Assembly (NCBI RefSeq): GCF_051014685.1
Contig: NC_135059.1
Span: 1,302,001 to 1,366,000 of the forward strand
Direction of reading: 5' to 3'
DNA length: 64,000 bases
DNA from: Ptiloglossa arizonensis
Taxonomy: Eukaryota > Arthropoda > Insecta > Hymenoptera > Colletidae
In this document: positions 14,177 to 26,692 of the stretch, one piece after another
How positions within the stretch are numbered: position 1 is the stretch's first letter
Layout: every line of letters starts with the position of its first letter
The notes under the pieces: model-generated
Database searches by the model: none
What the model was told of the DNA's origin: nothing
Seen by the model: the letters and a program-made list of their open reading frames with translations, nothing else
Translations under genes and position numbers: made by a program

Positions 14177-14562
14177 TGTGATAAGGCAAGAGAATTAAAG
14201 GGATTGCGTGTGGTTCGGAGAGAATGCGAAGTGTTTGGAATAGACGAGCGAGTGAAGTGTAAAAGAAGAACGATTGAGATAGCGCCATTAAGAATTAAAA
14301 TGAGAGGGAACGAATGCGTGTGAGGATATAAGGTGCGAGAGAAGAGTGTTTAGGGCGGCAATCATTGTTGGAAAATTGTCGAAACATGTCGTGTCGCGTA
14401 AAATAAGAATAGCGTAATCAGCGTAGTCGGTGTAGTTAGCGTAGTTATTAAATTGTGTACTTTGTTAATGTTTTGTTCCTATTATTACCTCGTTCAATAC
14501 ACGTATATCTTAGAACTTTATTCACCTTATTTTATAACCATCAGTATTAGATAATTTCTACA
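14177..14562 (+). mobile_element. Solo LTR-like dispersed repeat
   Basis: Seen: begins TGTGATAAGG and ends TTTCTACA, aligning nearly end to end with 36956-37383. Shared blocks include GTGAGGATATAAGGTGCGA (14319-14337) and TTTTGTTCCTATTA (14470-14483). Relative to the 37-kb copy it lacks about 50 bp near 14291. TG...CA termini, a TATAA-like word (GATATAAGG) and late AT-rich sequence are consistent with a solo LTR. The flanking 5-mers TATGG and TATTT do not make a clean target duplication. No protein is encoded and no internal retrotransposon sequence is present. Confidence 0.6.
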
Positions 14563-16560
14563 TATTTTATATTATACCTACAGGATATTACGCTTCTCGT
14601 TATTTCTTCGCGACATTTATACATTTTAAGCTTAATTTAAAATTAAAAATAGTCGAAATACATTTTCACGGATTTATTGAAAACGTCCGAGTTTCCCTGA
14701 TTTTAACGACTGGCGTATCGATAAAAATACGAAATTACCCTCAATGCTTGTTTCCAAATCGACTCGCAATTATTTCACTGTTACTTCTGAAACAGCTCAC
14801 CAATACGAATGTCAACGTAATTAATTGTGGCTATTGCGACCTCGGTTTTTCGTGATTTGAACACGCACTCGTTACCACCTCCCGCGAACGATGTTCAGAG
14901 CTTATGAAAACTAATGTTTTCGATGGTGATAAGCCGCGATCTCGACGCTTTATCATCCAATCCGTTTTTAATAATCGTGCACAAAATATCCATGGCTAAG
15001 AAGAATTTATATCCACGGCTGAAAATTTCCAATAAAATCGAAATGTACGATGAACCTTCCATTTACTCGAAACAAAAAGAGATTTAATCCAAACGAGAGA
15101 AAATTTATATTCTGTAATCAAAGGTACAGGTTTCAAAAAGAGGACTAATTATTCGCGTTGTTGCAAAGAAATTACACTCGATTATTCGAACAAAATGAGA
15201 AATACTTTAGTTACGAGGTAATAATTAAAGCAACCGTTAATTATTTATTACATTAATGAAGAACATAATACAAAATTTGTTTCAACTTGTGACAGCTAGG
15301 ACAAGCTCTCCACTGAAGCGTAGTTTTACGTTAAACGATCGTATTTAATATTCTAGCGATACATACATGGAAAATGAGAACAGAAAAAAAAATTGTTATG
15401 TTAATAAATGTATTATGTGTTACGATATCTCGTTCAATACGTTGGTATATGTACCGTGTTAATGTGAAATTTTGTAACGTTACTAAAAACGCGACAGGAA
15501 TTCAATTTCGAACACGTATTGCATTCCGATTCGAATTACTCTTTGCTCAATTACTCTTCTCGTTTGTGTCCCGCAGTCATAAACATTCGTCGTAGCGTTT
15601 GCAACGAAATATTTTTAATTGCAATAAAATTCCACCTTTGCATACAACGAGGAATTGATAGACGGAACTTGTTACAGTGAATATTCTTGTTATGTTATGT
15701 TAATGTGTAATATTTGAAGAAGAACCTAAGAAAAATGAAGATTTCGCTCATTTTTACTCGTCGTAAAAATATTGCAAATTGTTCGCATCGTGAAACGCGT
15801 ATGTTTTGCAAAGTAACCTTTTCTAGTGCTTCGGTTTACACGTTCTGTTATTTTTGCCGAGAGTATACAAGAAGGCGTGATTTCATCAACGATATTCCCA
15901 AGGAGGATACTTTTTCACAAAAAATGATGGAATCGAAAAGGAGCATTAAAGTTTACTCTTCGTTTTCCGTGTATATATAATGAACGAGCTGTAGTCATTT
16001 TCACCATGCCACTTGCAACGGAAACCTCAATACGAAGGCCAATTTAATATTTACGGAACAGTTGGAATTGCTCAAGTTCGAGTGTAATCAAAGTTTCGCA
16101 TTGTACTGCTTTTATAATGTATAGTTAGCAGCGGAAAAGCACGTGTTGCGATGCTACGGTAACAAGACCAGTTATGTATTACTTTATATCGGTACGCTGT
16201 GTTCGTATTGTGATCAGACTTTGCAAGGGAATTTGTTTTTTTGCGGCTACAATCAACACGCGCGAAAAACGCTGAGAATACATTCTACACAGTGGCGACT
16301 CGTTGAAAACGAGATGATTATCTAATATATTATTCTTATATAAGGTAGCGTCTATATTTAAGCTGGCAAAGTTAGTAGCATCTGGACGAAAAACTTTATT
16401 AGAGAAGTCGAGTGACGGGACAGATCTTAATTTCCTCTCGTGTTCTTCGGAATACTAATTGGTTTCATTTCTTTGAATCTAAGATTGACGATATATTTGA
16501 AAGAGTTTTAACGTAAAAGATTGACTATATAAGTATATAGTATATAAACAATATACTAAT

Positions 16561-16915
16561 GTTATTGACCGCATTTTGTGCTACGCTGTCCCTTGTTTTC
16601 TTTTCGATTGTCTCTTCACTGCATTACACTGCATTAGTCCTAAATTCTCCGCACACGGCACACTCTATTCGTACTTTGAAAAGGGGCACACATATTCCTT
16701 AACAATAAACACGCGCTGGGTCTCTTCTGTACAGTTTGGAATACTTCACTCCATACTCGATTCATAACACGTGCACACACATAGTTTATTAATTTTCCTA
16801 TAGATGTAATTTGCATCCATATATTTCTATGCTTCTAGAAACTCGAACAAGCTCTGGTTATTTTTTAAGCGGAGATATGAAAAATTGACACAGGAAATAT
16901 CGTCACAGAAGATTA
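16561..16915 (+). repeat. Dispersed direct repeat, copy A of a local pair
   Basis: Seen: collinear with 18641-18955. Shared words include CATCCTAAATTCTCCG (here TAGTCCTAAATTCTCCG, near 16636), ATAAACACGCG, CGTGCACA...AGTTTATTAAT (near 16771) and GAAATATCGTCACAGAA. Identity is patchy with indels. No coding frame is shared, and no terminal inverted repeats or target duplication were found. Confidence 0.6.
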
Positions 16916-18444
16916 TATTTTGATGTTATAATTGTTTTGTATAAATGTACAAATATGATATGCATTTCCATGTATTTTTTAAACGGGATTAGGCATTTTT
17001 TGTACATAAATTCATTCCACTCGTCGTTTTAAATATAACAGAATTATGATACGACGACTGAAAATGTAACATTTTACGAAATATTCTATATTTTATGCTA
17101 AGAAATTACTTTATTCTAACAAATGTTCAATCGTTTGACCACGAACGCTTAAACATTTTATTATGCACTTCATTAAATTTTCATTATATTTTAAGTTGCG
17201 TAACAGGTACGTCACGCAATTAGTTCTCATTTCACTTGTCTCGTTAGCAGTTGAAATGGAGAGGTGCGAATAAATTTTATCTCTTTGTCTCTACAACATT
17301 CCGTCCACTTATATTCCACCTTGTACATACATTGAACGATCGCATTATCAGTAAAATCTATTATACCTAGTATATTTGAAATAAATCCAATCTAATGCAG
17401 TTAAATCGTTAATCGCCGCGTGTATCCAATTGCGGGTTCAGGATGCTGTATGTTTCATCTTGAACGTACACACACTTTCCACTTCCTATTATTTATTATT
17501 TGTATACGAACCTAAAACGCTGCATTGATTTTGTATTGTGTATTACGAGCCTTGGAGAGGATTTACCAACCGAACCAGAGAATTCTATTAAATAAATATA
17601 TCTTATTACTAAATGCATTCTGATGCGCAAAATGTTATATTTCCAATTATCGTATTTTAAATTTGTATACGAAGAATAACAAGAATAAACGATATTTAAA
17701 AAAGCTAAAATTGTACATATAAATATTCTACCCATTCGAATGATCCGAGGGCACGAAAAATATCTATCCGATAAATATTCGCACTCTTGTTAGTAGGGTT
17801 TATGTTCGATATTAAAATTTACATCCATTTGATTCAATTATAAGTTTCGCGTACCGGAACTCGCGAGCAACCGATGTGCCGACGAGTTGCTGATTAAACC
17901 TAGATTTTTTTTCCAACGATCCGGATGCCGTCGAGCTGCCTAGAACTTGTTGCGTGCAACAATAATTACGAAGTTTCCCGACCACGTAAACGATCTTGCG
18001 TGACCTCCTTCAGCGAACTGCTCCGAATCTTTCGAGACTCCTAAAGCTTGACCGTGGTCCAAAAAAACTTTAAGCTGTTGGAACGAAAGCGATTCAATCC
18101 AGGAATCTCCGGGGGGTTGTGCGATTATCGTTAGACATAAGCGTGTAATTTCCAAGCGGTTTGGGATCCTTTCCTTAATAATATGGCTAAAAATTACGCG
18201 GGTGGAGTAGAGTACGAGTCACTCGTCCGTAAAGTCACAAATATCTTCACGGATGAAGACACTTTCTTCGCGAGTAAGTAAAAGAAAAATGGAAATTGGC
18301 GACTTTTTAAAGATGGATGGTTCGAGCCCGACGATCCTTGTTTGTTCAAAATCGTTGCACGACTGTGGACAAGTATACATACTACATAGAAGACTGACAA
18401 TTGTACGCAAGCATCATTCCTAGTTTCTTCATTGTTGAGCTTTA

Positions 18445-18540
18445 TTTAATCTTGAGTTTTCACTGTCATTTTCCAATTTAATCTCGAGTTTCCACTGTCA
18501 TTTTTCAATTTAATCTTGAGTTTCCAATGTCATTTCTCAG
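18445..18540 (+). repeat. Three tandem 32-bp units
   Basis: Seen: three consecutive 32-bp units starting at 18445, 18477 and 18509, each of the form TTTAATCTTGAGTTTCCACT followed by GTCATTTTYC. Differences are single-base substitutions. Confidence 0.9.
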
Positions 18541-18640
18541 TTTCATGTTTGTAGGGATAGATGCTGTGAGCTTGAATCGTAAAATCGACGATACAGTTTA
18601 AACGAATAAAACAAATATGATTAATAACGAGTATCTTAAC

Positions 18641-18955
18641 GTTATTTGTCTCACTCTGTGCAAAGATGTCCACTCACGTTTTTCTACCCCCTCGTCGTTC
18701 GTTGTATTCATCCTAAATTCTCCGTGCAGGCACACAAACTTTCCTCATACTTGGAAAAGAGCCGCATGCACTCTTTATAAATAAACGCAGTTCCAAACCA
18801 CTTTGCTCCACACCCAATTTTCTATCGTCCAGAATAATTTACACACGAACACCCGTGCACAGTTTATTAATCTTCTCACATATTCTTACTGCCGTGAAAT
18901 TTGTTCGAACGTGAAAAAAATTAACCCAGAAATATGTCGACAGAATAATTTCAGG
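18641..18955 (+). repeat. Dispersed direct repeat, copy B of a local pair
   Basis: Seen: same orientation as 16561-16915 and about 2.1 kb downstream, with CATCCTAAATTCTCCGTGC at about 18709, CCGTGCACAGTTTATTAATC at about 18853 and GAAATATGTCGACAGAA near 18929. Shorter than copy A through internal deletions. Confidence 0.6.
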
Positions 18956-20349
18956 TAAAATAGCGAAGAAATCGTTTCTCATTTTTTCTGAAACATATTC
19001 TTGCAACAATTATGGACCGCGATGCGCGTAATATAATACGAACTTTCGACATAAATTCAGGCTACGAGAGGGGAACGTACAATTAAAATCGAGACGAAAT
19101 TAAAAATAATACTTTTTACCTTCGTTAAAAGACGAACGTACGTTTTATTCATTGTATTATATTTTGCGATAAATCCTTTCTTCTGCGCATTTCTTTATAA
19201 GTTTTCAATATCTATCGATATTATATAAAAATCCGATAATACGTCACAAATCTGAGTTACGTAGGGTAATTACCCGTAAAGTATTTAATTACTCTTCGGA
19301 AGACATTTCTTCTTGTAAAATATAAAAATTTGGGTAACACGAGGTTAATCGTAGCTATGGACGAGACAGCCTGAATGCAGCGATATACTACTAAACTTCG
19401 GAGTGAAGACGTAACTGAGAGTGGATCGCTTTAGTGGAGTCGATAACGGTTCTTGCGTCCTTTTAAGTCTTTGAAGAATGAAATTGCAGGTAGTATCTTC
19501 CATTGTCGGCGAGCATTGTTGCGTTGTATTCGGTGGAGCAATTCTTTCCGACAACGCACCACGAGGATCGTTCTTCCGCTTTCAACCCTTTGATTTCACG
19601 CGAGACGTCTGCCTTGAGTTTGAACCTTCTTTGAGCTGTCCGAGTTCGCGAACGAGATTTAGATTCGACCTCGTCCGATGCATTGTCTTGTCTCGGAGTT
19701 TACCCGTGAGCCACGACAGCTGAAAAAATTGCGGCTTTCGGGAAGTTGGACGCAAGTCGGGATTTCGCTGACTTCTGTCAGTTTGTGCTACTCCAATATT
19801 TCATTCTTTCTTCTCTCCGATAAAACAATGTGTCCCAATTTATCACGAAGAAAGGAGTTACCTTTCGACGTTCGCGACGTTACGTTCCCAATCGGAAGAA
19901 AATAACGTTAAAATTTTTATATCCGAAAGTTCTGGTCGTGAATCGAAATTCGAGACAATTTCGGCCGATTTTTGGTGCACTCTGAAAGAAACTAGAGGCG
20001 AACGTAGCGATAAAATTATTAAAATGTCTATTAGTTAGGCGTAAGTAATTTAAAAAAATCTCGAGTTCTTTGCGAAGCTTCGCTGCCTTGTGAGTTGGCA
20101 AAATGTTACTCGAGTCTAAAGAACGGAATTACAATTTAAAGTTTTATCTTTCAGAAAACACGGTATAGTCTTTCAAGAGAAACATTTCGCGACTTTTAAC
20201 AGAATATGATACGGTATACGCGCCGGTAAAAAGTTTTCCGAGAAATTCAAGAAATCACTTTTACCACCGTTTCTTTTCTAAGTTGTAAGTTGTAGTATTA
20301 TGCAATTTGGCCAGTTACTGTCTTTCTTCTGGTTGTAAATACAGAATTG
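18956..20349. other. No gene or repeat seen
   Basis: AT-rich to 19.4 kb, then a slightly GC-richer stretch (19.4-19.9 kb) with short frames on both strands that lack coding character. Confidence 0.35.
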
Positions 20350-20768
20350 TACTCTACTTGTCGCGACAACGAGCGTCCTTCTTCTACTTGTTAAGCGCAA
20401 AAGCACCCTTGTGCCGTTGTCCGACCACACGTTGCCTTATTCTACTCGTCCAACTGCGCACGACGCCCACGTCCTTTGTTCGATCGCTCGTACTACTCGA
20501 TTGTCCGCGGCAGAGCTTTGTTCGATTTATCTGACCATCGAGGTACTCGTCTATTCAGGTACTTAGACCCGTTTGCCTCTTTGAGAGAATTTTGTGCGTT
20601 TCGTATTTGACCGTGAAGTCTGATTCTACTTCCTTGACTCGCGACAAATTCCATTCCGCTTGTCGAACCTGAGTGGGTTCGTTCTACTCCTATGAGTCGC
20701 GACAAGTTCGATACCACGTTTTTGACCTGGATAGTCTTATTTCACTTCTCCGACCAAGAATGACTCTG
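20350..20768 (+). repeat. Degenerate ~30-bp minisatellite (locus 2)
   Basis: Seen: units about 27-32 bp long starting CTACTTGTCGCGAC, CTACTTGTTAAGCG, CTACTCGTCCAACTG, CTACTTCCTTGACTCGCG, CCGCTTGTCGAACC, CTACTCCTATGAGTCGCG and CACTTCTCCGACCAAG, with a strongly decayed middle (about 20500-20620). Same core as the other three loci: TTCTACTTGTCCGACC-like. Confidence 0.6.
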
Positions 20769-22262
20769 GGAATCCCGGCAGTTAAGTTTATCGTACGAAG
20801 ACTTGGAACATTTTTCTTCTAAATGGGGAAATCCAATCTTAATCGCGATAAACCACCGATTATCCGCCATTTGCCCCGTAACAATGTTTTTTCTATAATT
20901 TCGTAAACACAAAAATAATAATAAGTAGGAGTAATACCACGCCGTGGATAAAAATATTTTCTCGTTAACTAACCAAATAACGCGTGTGGATACTTCGACA
21001 GATTTTTTTATTCAAAGAACAAACTAATGAACGTGTGGTTCACATCAAAGTTTAGATCCTCATCGTTACTTAAAAATCGCAAATAAATGAGAATTATAAA
21101 TTTCTACAATCAGTTACAATTAAACCTTTCAAAACAGTTTCTATTTACAATTTAATTTAAATTAAATCCCTTTCCTTAGATCTCCTTCAAGAGTAAACTA
21201 AATGAAAACATACACGTTAGTTGATTTATATACCATTTCACTTAATTCACCCTCAGTTTTAGGGAGTCTAAATGAATAAAAAATTGTATAGTTCCAATTT
21301 GTTTATTTTCCTTACTTAATTCGTAATTAATAATCGTAAATACCGATGTAAATATCGATAGATATTTCAAGAATTAGCATAACGACAACGTAAATTAAAC
21401 TACGTAATATTGAAGTTACCAAAATAGGACTCTCAGCGAGATTAAGAATCTTTGCAACGATGAACAAGTGAATGCTCGCTGGCTGGAATCACTTACTTTT
21501 GCACGAACGATTCAACATCTTGGTACGGATAATTAAGCTTTACCTGTTGAATTATCTCGATCGGCACACCTAAGCGAAATCCCGGGAATTTCAGTTCGCG
21601 TGTCCTAACGATCGATAGCAAGAGGAATTTTCCTGTGAAACTGACGTGTCTGGTAATCGATGTCTGGAGCAGCGGCGTTCAACTGTACATCCCGATGAAA
21701 AACGACCGGTAAAGAGACTGGCGACCTGAATGTCATCGCGGTCACCGTACATCGTTCCGAGTTTTTCGCGCAAGAATTACAGCGGCACTTCAGGGATGCG
21801 TTTGGATTCCACTAATGATTCTATTCTTAATCGAAACGACGCGGTTCGTTTTTTAGCGATATCTTTGAAACGCAATTATATAAATTCGTAACTCGTATTA
21901 TCCGTTACAACGAATATAGAAGGAAACCTTCTCCAACGGTAACGTGTCTCGTAACGGCTGCTCGTTTCCGTTCCGCAAACACTTCCTACTTAACGAAGGG
22001 ATTTCACGACGGTCAGAACTCAATAACGACTCCCATCAGAGCGATTCGTTCGACGAGAAAAGCGGTGCACTCGTTTGTGTTGATAATTCGCCGTCGTTGA
22101 TCGCCGAGATCCGACGAGAGCTCTGCTCTCTCATTCGGCGATAAATGTAAATAGAAACACAGCAGTTATTTTTCCCTTCTTCGCAAAGCCGTTTTGCAAA
22201 AGTCTTTACGTTCCGTTGTTTCTAGCTACGCGTACTCGTGTTTCGTCGTGAATAGCTAGGGA

Positions 22263-22586
22263 CAAATTCCATTGCCCCTCGCGAAGGGAAAAATCTTCAG
22301 TTCTAAACATCTGACGAGCAACTGCCCACCGATCGAGGCCACATCATAAACCGACCATCCGCGCGGCATCCCTGCGATGCGTGACGCTTAATAGTGTATA
22401 GTTTAAATATTGTGTACCACCATCACCACCGAAAAGTCGCCAATAATTTCCTTCCGCCAAAAATATCTTCCCTCGGCACTTCGACACCGACAGAATTAAC
22501 CAATAACGGACGATCACTGAAGACGACCGAACTTTCCTCAACGAGACCGAGACGAGACGAGTCAGTCGCGACAAAATCACCAAACC
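22263..22586 (+). repeat. Dispersed direct repeat, copy A of a second local pair
   Basis: Seen: collinear with 23957-24263, from ATTGCCCCTC to AAAATCACCGAAC-like ends. Common stretches include ACGAGCAACTGCC, ATAGTTTAAATATTGTGTA, ACCACCATCACCACCG, GACAGAATTAACCAATAACG and GAACTTTCCTCAACGAGACCGA. The small plus and minus open frames here arise from the repeat and are not conserved as proteins between the copies. Confidence 0.65.
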
Positions 22587-23956
22587 AACAAGAAAACTCT
22601 CCTCCTCGCACCGTGTACAAATAAATCAAAGTTTACGGCAAACATGTGGTCGCGAGTCAATCTTTCATTCAACTCGACTACACTTCGTTAATTCGAAGTG
22701 CAGTCATCGGAGCGATACAACGCGTAACATTTTGGTTCTTCGAGATGCAACATTGTCGCTCAACAGTCCGAAATGCAAGATGTTTCCTGTTCTCGAAAGA
22801 GAGAAGTTACGCGTGTAATTTAACGAATGAATTTTTCGCGATAACAATTATTCCAGATTTCATCGGGTGGAACCTTTCGTCTAATAGTAGACCGAATCGA
22901 GGCCTGGATTCATTTTTATTCGCTGGCCAATGATTTCTTTCGGTTTACAGGAGGGTAAAACTTGGTCGAACGCTGTTCGTTCAACGTGGACGGAACGTTG
23001 CCCGATCGACGCTAGAAATTTTTCTACAAAGTTAATTCTCTTCGAGCGTTAATAATTTCGTATCCATTCGATATCCGTTTCTGTCTGTAACTGCATTATG
23101 CACGCGTCTCGACGAAAATATTAAGTGCCCGTTGCCCGACGATCGAGGCTTAATTAGAAGCGTAAAGAAAAAAGTAGGTCGACATCGTGTAATTATGATG
23201 AAAGTTCCTTTCATTTCGTTCGCGAGAAGGCATCATGTTTCATTCGTCGGTGGAAAATTGTTAAAATGAAGTGGTCGGGCTATTTGTGAGATGGCGGTGT
23301 AAGAGAACACTTAAAGAATTTCTAATAAAATGAGGATGTTGTATCGGTAGAATTTGTAAAGGCAAATGAATGGAAGTTCGTTGACTGATAATTAATTCCT
23401 GCTGGAATTCGATCGGCCATTGACGAGGAAAGATGTGTCGTGTACTTTGTAGAGTTCACAATCTCACAAATCGCGTTACGAAAAGTATCGGGGCAGCCCA
23501 TGAAGTACATTCTTCGAAGTATACGTACGGCTATAAAAGGATACTATCTACTTTTAACGAGTTCTTCATTATTATTTAACGTTTTTCTATATTAACAAAA
23601 ACTTTTTCATTTAGTTCTTATTAAACCCTACTGGCTTTGAAGAAAAATATCAAGGAATTGCGTTTTGAACTTTATATTTGTTCTGAAATTCTTTCTCTCT
23701 TAAAACAATCTACAAGTTCCAGGAAAAATAATAATTGGTCGAAGCAATGTCACAGGGAAATAAAAAAGATAAAACTTGACCTCTTGAAGAAAATAAATAT
23801 TTTTTTTAGTCGAGAAATAAATTAACAAACGTACCATTCGTAATAATTATTAATATTCATTTCACAAACGTATAAGACACAAATTTATAATACAAACGGT
23901 AATGTTTATGTACAAATAAGTGTCTTCGATTGATGTTGCGGTGCAAATATTGAGGG

Positions 23957-24263
23957 CCAATTTACTATTGCCCCTCATAAAGTCAAAAAACTGTGTTTCG
24001 AAAAATCTGGCGAACAACTGCCGACCATCGTAATAGGCCAGATCGTAAACTAACCATTCTTTATAGTCCAAACCAATCTCTTTATAGTTTAAATGTTGCA
24101 TATCACCACCACCGGAAAATCGCATATTTTCCTGTTAAAAATATCCGCCCTCGACACCCCGACAACGACAAAATTAACCAATGACAGACTAGCACTGACC
24201 CGATAGAACTTTCCTCAACGATACCGACACGAAACTAGAGCAGTTACAATAAAAACACCGAAC
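23957..24263 (+). repeat. Dispersed direct repeat, copy B of a second local pair
   Basis: Seen: about 1.7 kb downstream of copy A in the same orientation. Matching words are ATTGCCCCTC, GCGAACAACTGCC, ATAGTTTAAATGTTGCATA, TCACCACCACCGG, GACAAAATTAACCAATGACA and GAACTTTCCTCAACGATACCGA. It is AT-richer than copy A, as if it had decayed at CpG sites. Confidence 0.65.
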
Positions 24264-25756
24264 TTTAAATATTCAAAGATATCTTCAACTGTAATCGTCC
24301 AATCATTCAGTCTCTTTCTACAAGCACCAGTACATTACGTACGAATCCATCTTAATAATTCACTCGCACAAATTTAATTAGGTGTGTGAGAACGCGTAAT
24401 GCTAAGATATCATTTCAAGGACTACGCATTGCAACAGATGAAATGCGCGCAAGAATGTTACCTGCATATCGACACGGTATAGTTCTTATTACGAACATTT
24501 TCTATTTGTACTTTATTACTTTTATACGAGATTACAATTTTTTATGAATTTTTAATATCAGCAATTTTGTTCGTTCGATATTTAATATTCTTCTGCTTCG
24601 CGGAACGAATTCTTTAACGGTTTAGTGAACAAGAGAATCTGGGTAACTTTTGTCGTATTAACGAGACAAATTTCGTATCTCGGAAATTTCTTAACCACTC
24701 GGGCAACTTCGTGCGCGACTAGTAAGTATTAGCGATTCAATTTTTGAAAAGCGTTCTAAGCCCTTTTATTATAGAACGAAATCTCTGTTATAAAGATATA
24801 TGTCGCGAATTATTCACATTTAATGTCTTATATTCCGTTGGAATGACACCGCAATTACTAAGAGAACACAATTTCTTGGCTAAAAATGAATCACTGCTGC
24901 CTCTGCGTTTCTTCGGCGTACAAGCGTTCTCGATGGTAGGGGGAACTTCATTATCGGTAAGCCTTTTCCAAAGAAAACAATTTTGCTATAAAAGCGTTTT
25001 ATCTATTGTTAAACAACACGGGCTTTCCACTTCGTGACATATATTAAATAAATATATCGATCAAACATTTGGTTTAATAAATATTCGCCGATTCCTGACG
25101 TTGAAATGTTAATATTTACGAACCGAATAAAATAGAAAAATTATTATAGAAAGTAATTTCACATATCGGACTAATCATATTTTCGTTTTTTAGCGATAAT
25201 TCGTTATTATATTTTATCGACGAATTTGAGATTATTATTAACAGCCGAAGTTTCTATTAAAATATTTCGTTTAAATTAACAACTAAAGAATATTCTACGC
25301 GTTCTTTCAAGTGGTGCTATCAGTCGACGAAACATTTCCCATTCTTTATAGGAAAATGTTCGCTTCTACTTTGCTGCAGCAATTGCGAAAAGGTTTTAGT
25401 AGAATGTGTGTGTATTTAGTGCATTCGGCACTTTTTGCTGCTTATTATTTGCAAATCGAAATATGTACTCCACTTTCGTAGATGAAAATACTAAGAAAGT
25501 AGGCCAATACACGGGGAATTTAATGGTAAGAGGATTGTGGGTAAATTAAATATTTAAACTTCACTTACCGTGTTCTAAGAAATTATACGAAATTACGGTT
25601 TCACTTTCGTAAAAAAGAAATTTTCCGTGTATAAATTAATTTTAACAGACAAACGTCACTAACTATCAGCAGTAGATTTAGAAGAAATGCTTATTATTTA
25701 TTGTAACACGTTAAATATATATTGTTAATATTGTATATAATATTGGGTACTATATT

Positions 25757-25880
25757 TTTTTGCTTGCATACTCTGCATACTTTTTGGGCATATATTGCAT
25801 ACTTTTTCTGAATGTTTGCATATTTAATGCGCTTGAATAGTATATGCTTCTTGCATATTCATCGTGCATAAACATTTGCA
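25757..25880 (+). repeat. Cluster of TGCATA words
   Basis: Seen: seven or more GCATA/GCATAC words in about 120 bp, part of which repeats at about 21 bp (GCATACTTTTTGGGCATAT, GCATACTTTTTCTGAATG, GCATATTTAATGCGCTTG). It contains ATTTGCAT near the end, the octamer-type motif recognised by POU proteins. No function can be shown. Confidence 0.5.
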
Positions 25881-26035
25881 TTCTGGCCAGAAATAAGTAA
25901 CACGAATTAAATTAATAATTGCAGAAAGCGGTACTTTATTTTTTCACTGTAACTGTATTCTTACCTCCAACCTTACGTATCAAATTTAATTTAATTCTTC
26001 AATTCGTACTTTTATACAACCCTGATGCAATAAAG

Positions 26036-26037
<2 letters not shown>

Positions 26038-26081
<44 letters not shown>

Positions 26082-26093
26082 GTTATTATTGTT
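26038..26093 (+). repeat. (TTA)n microsatellite
   Basis: Seen: 14 or more TTA units, pure to about 26081, then with two G interruptions (TTGTTATTATTG). Confidence 0.98.
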
Positions 26094-26532
26094 GAGTATG
26101 TCGTTACACACTCTACTATGATATTACGTTTTTCCGTTAAAACTAAGACCAAGGTCTCTTACCACAATACGTCTACTGCTTCTCAAAACACTCAGATATA
26201 TCAAATATTCCCTTTTTGTAACATTATTTTTAATATTGAATTAGAAGATTGCATTTTTTAAATGAACCATACGAGTTCATGTTAAGTCGCACTGAAAATT
26301 TGTAATTACTTAATAATCTACGCAAGTTTTTAATTAGTCGGTGAGAGTAATTTGGAAACGTATATTCTCTGTAACATTGTGTAAAACGTAATCAACTTTT
26401 CTATTCGCAACCAACCACGATACACGTTAGCAGAATATTTTTATCTCTTATTCCTCTGGCTTTCAGTTCTCTTACAATGTTCGACGGAAAACAATATTGT
26501 CAATTCAGAAACCACGATTCAAATAGTAGAAA

Positions 26533-26692
26533 TCATGCTCGATTTCAGGTAGATGTAGAAATTCCGATTGGATTTTATGGATAATACTGGCAGAAGTTTC
26601 ATCGGGTGATATCTGAAATTAATAAGGAGGATGATATCGGGTTCCAATCGGATAGTCTGAAACTACTATTATAGAAAACCGATTCGAGCATG
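26533..26692. repeat. Imperfect inverted repeat, possible decayed MITE
   Basis: Seen: CATGCTCGA (26535) pairs with TCGAGCATG (26685), and TCCGATTGGA (26565) with TCCAATCGGA (26646), around a centre containing ATCGGGTGATATC and GATATCGGGT. Arms have unequal gaps. No clear target duplication. Confidence 0.4.

Noticed and set aside
18321..18340. GGTTCGAGCCCGACGATCC, like a tRNA T-arm
   Set aside because: No A-box and no acceptor or anticodon stem in the preceding 70 bp, so it is not a tRNA gene.
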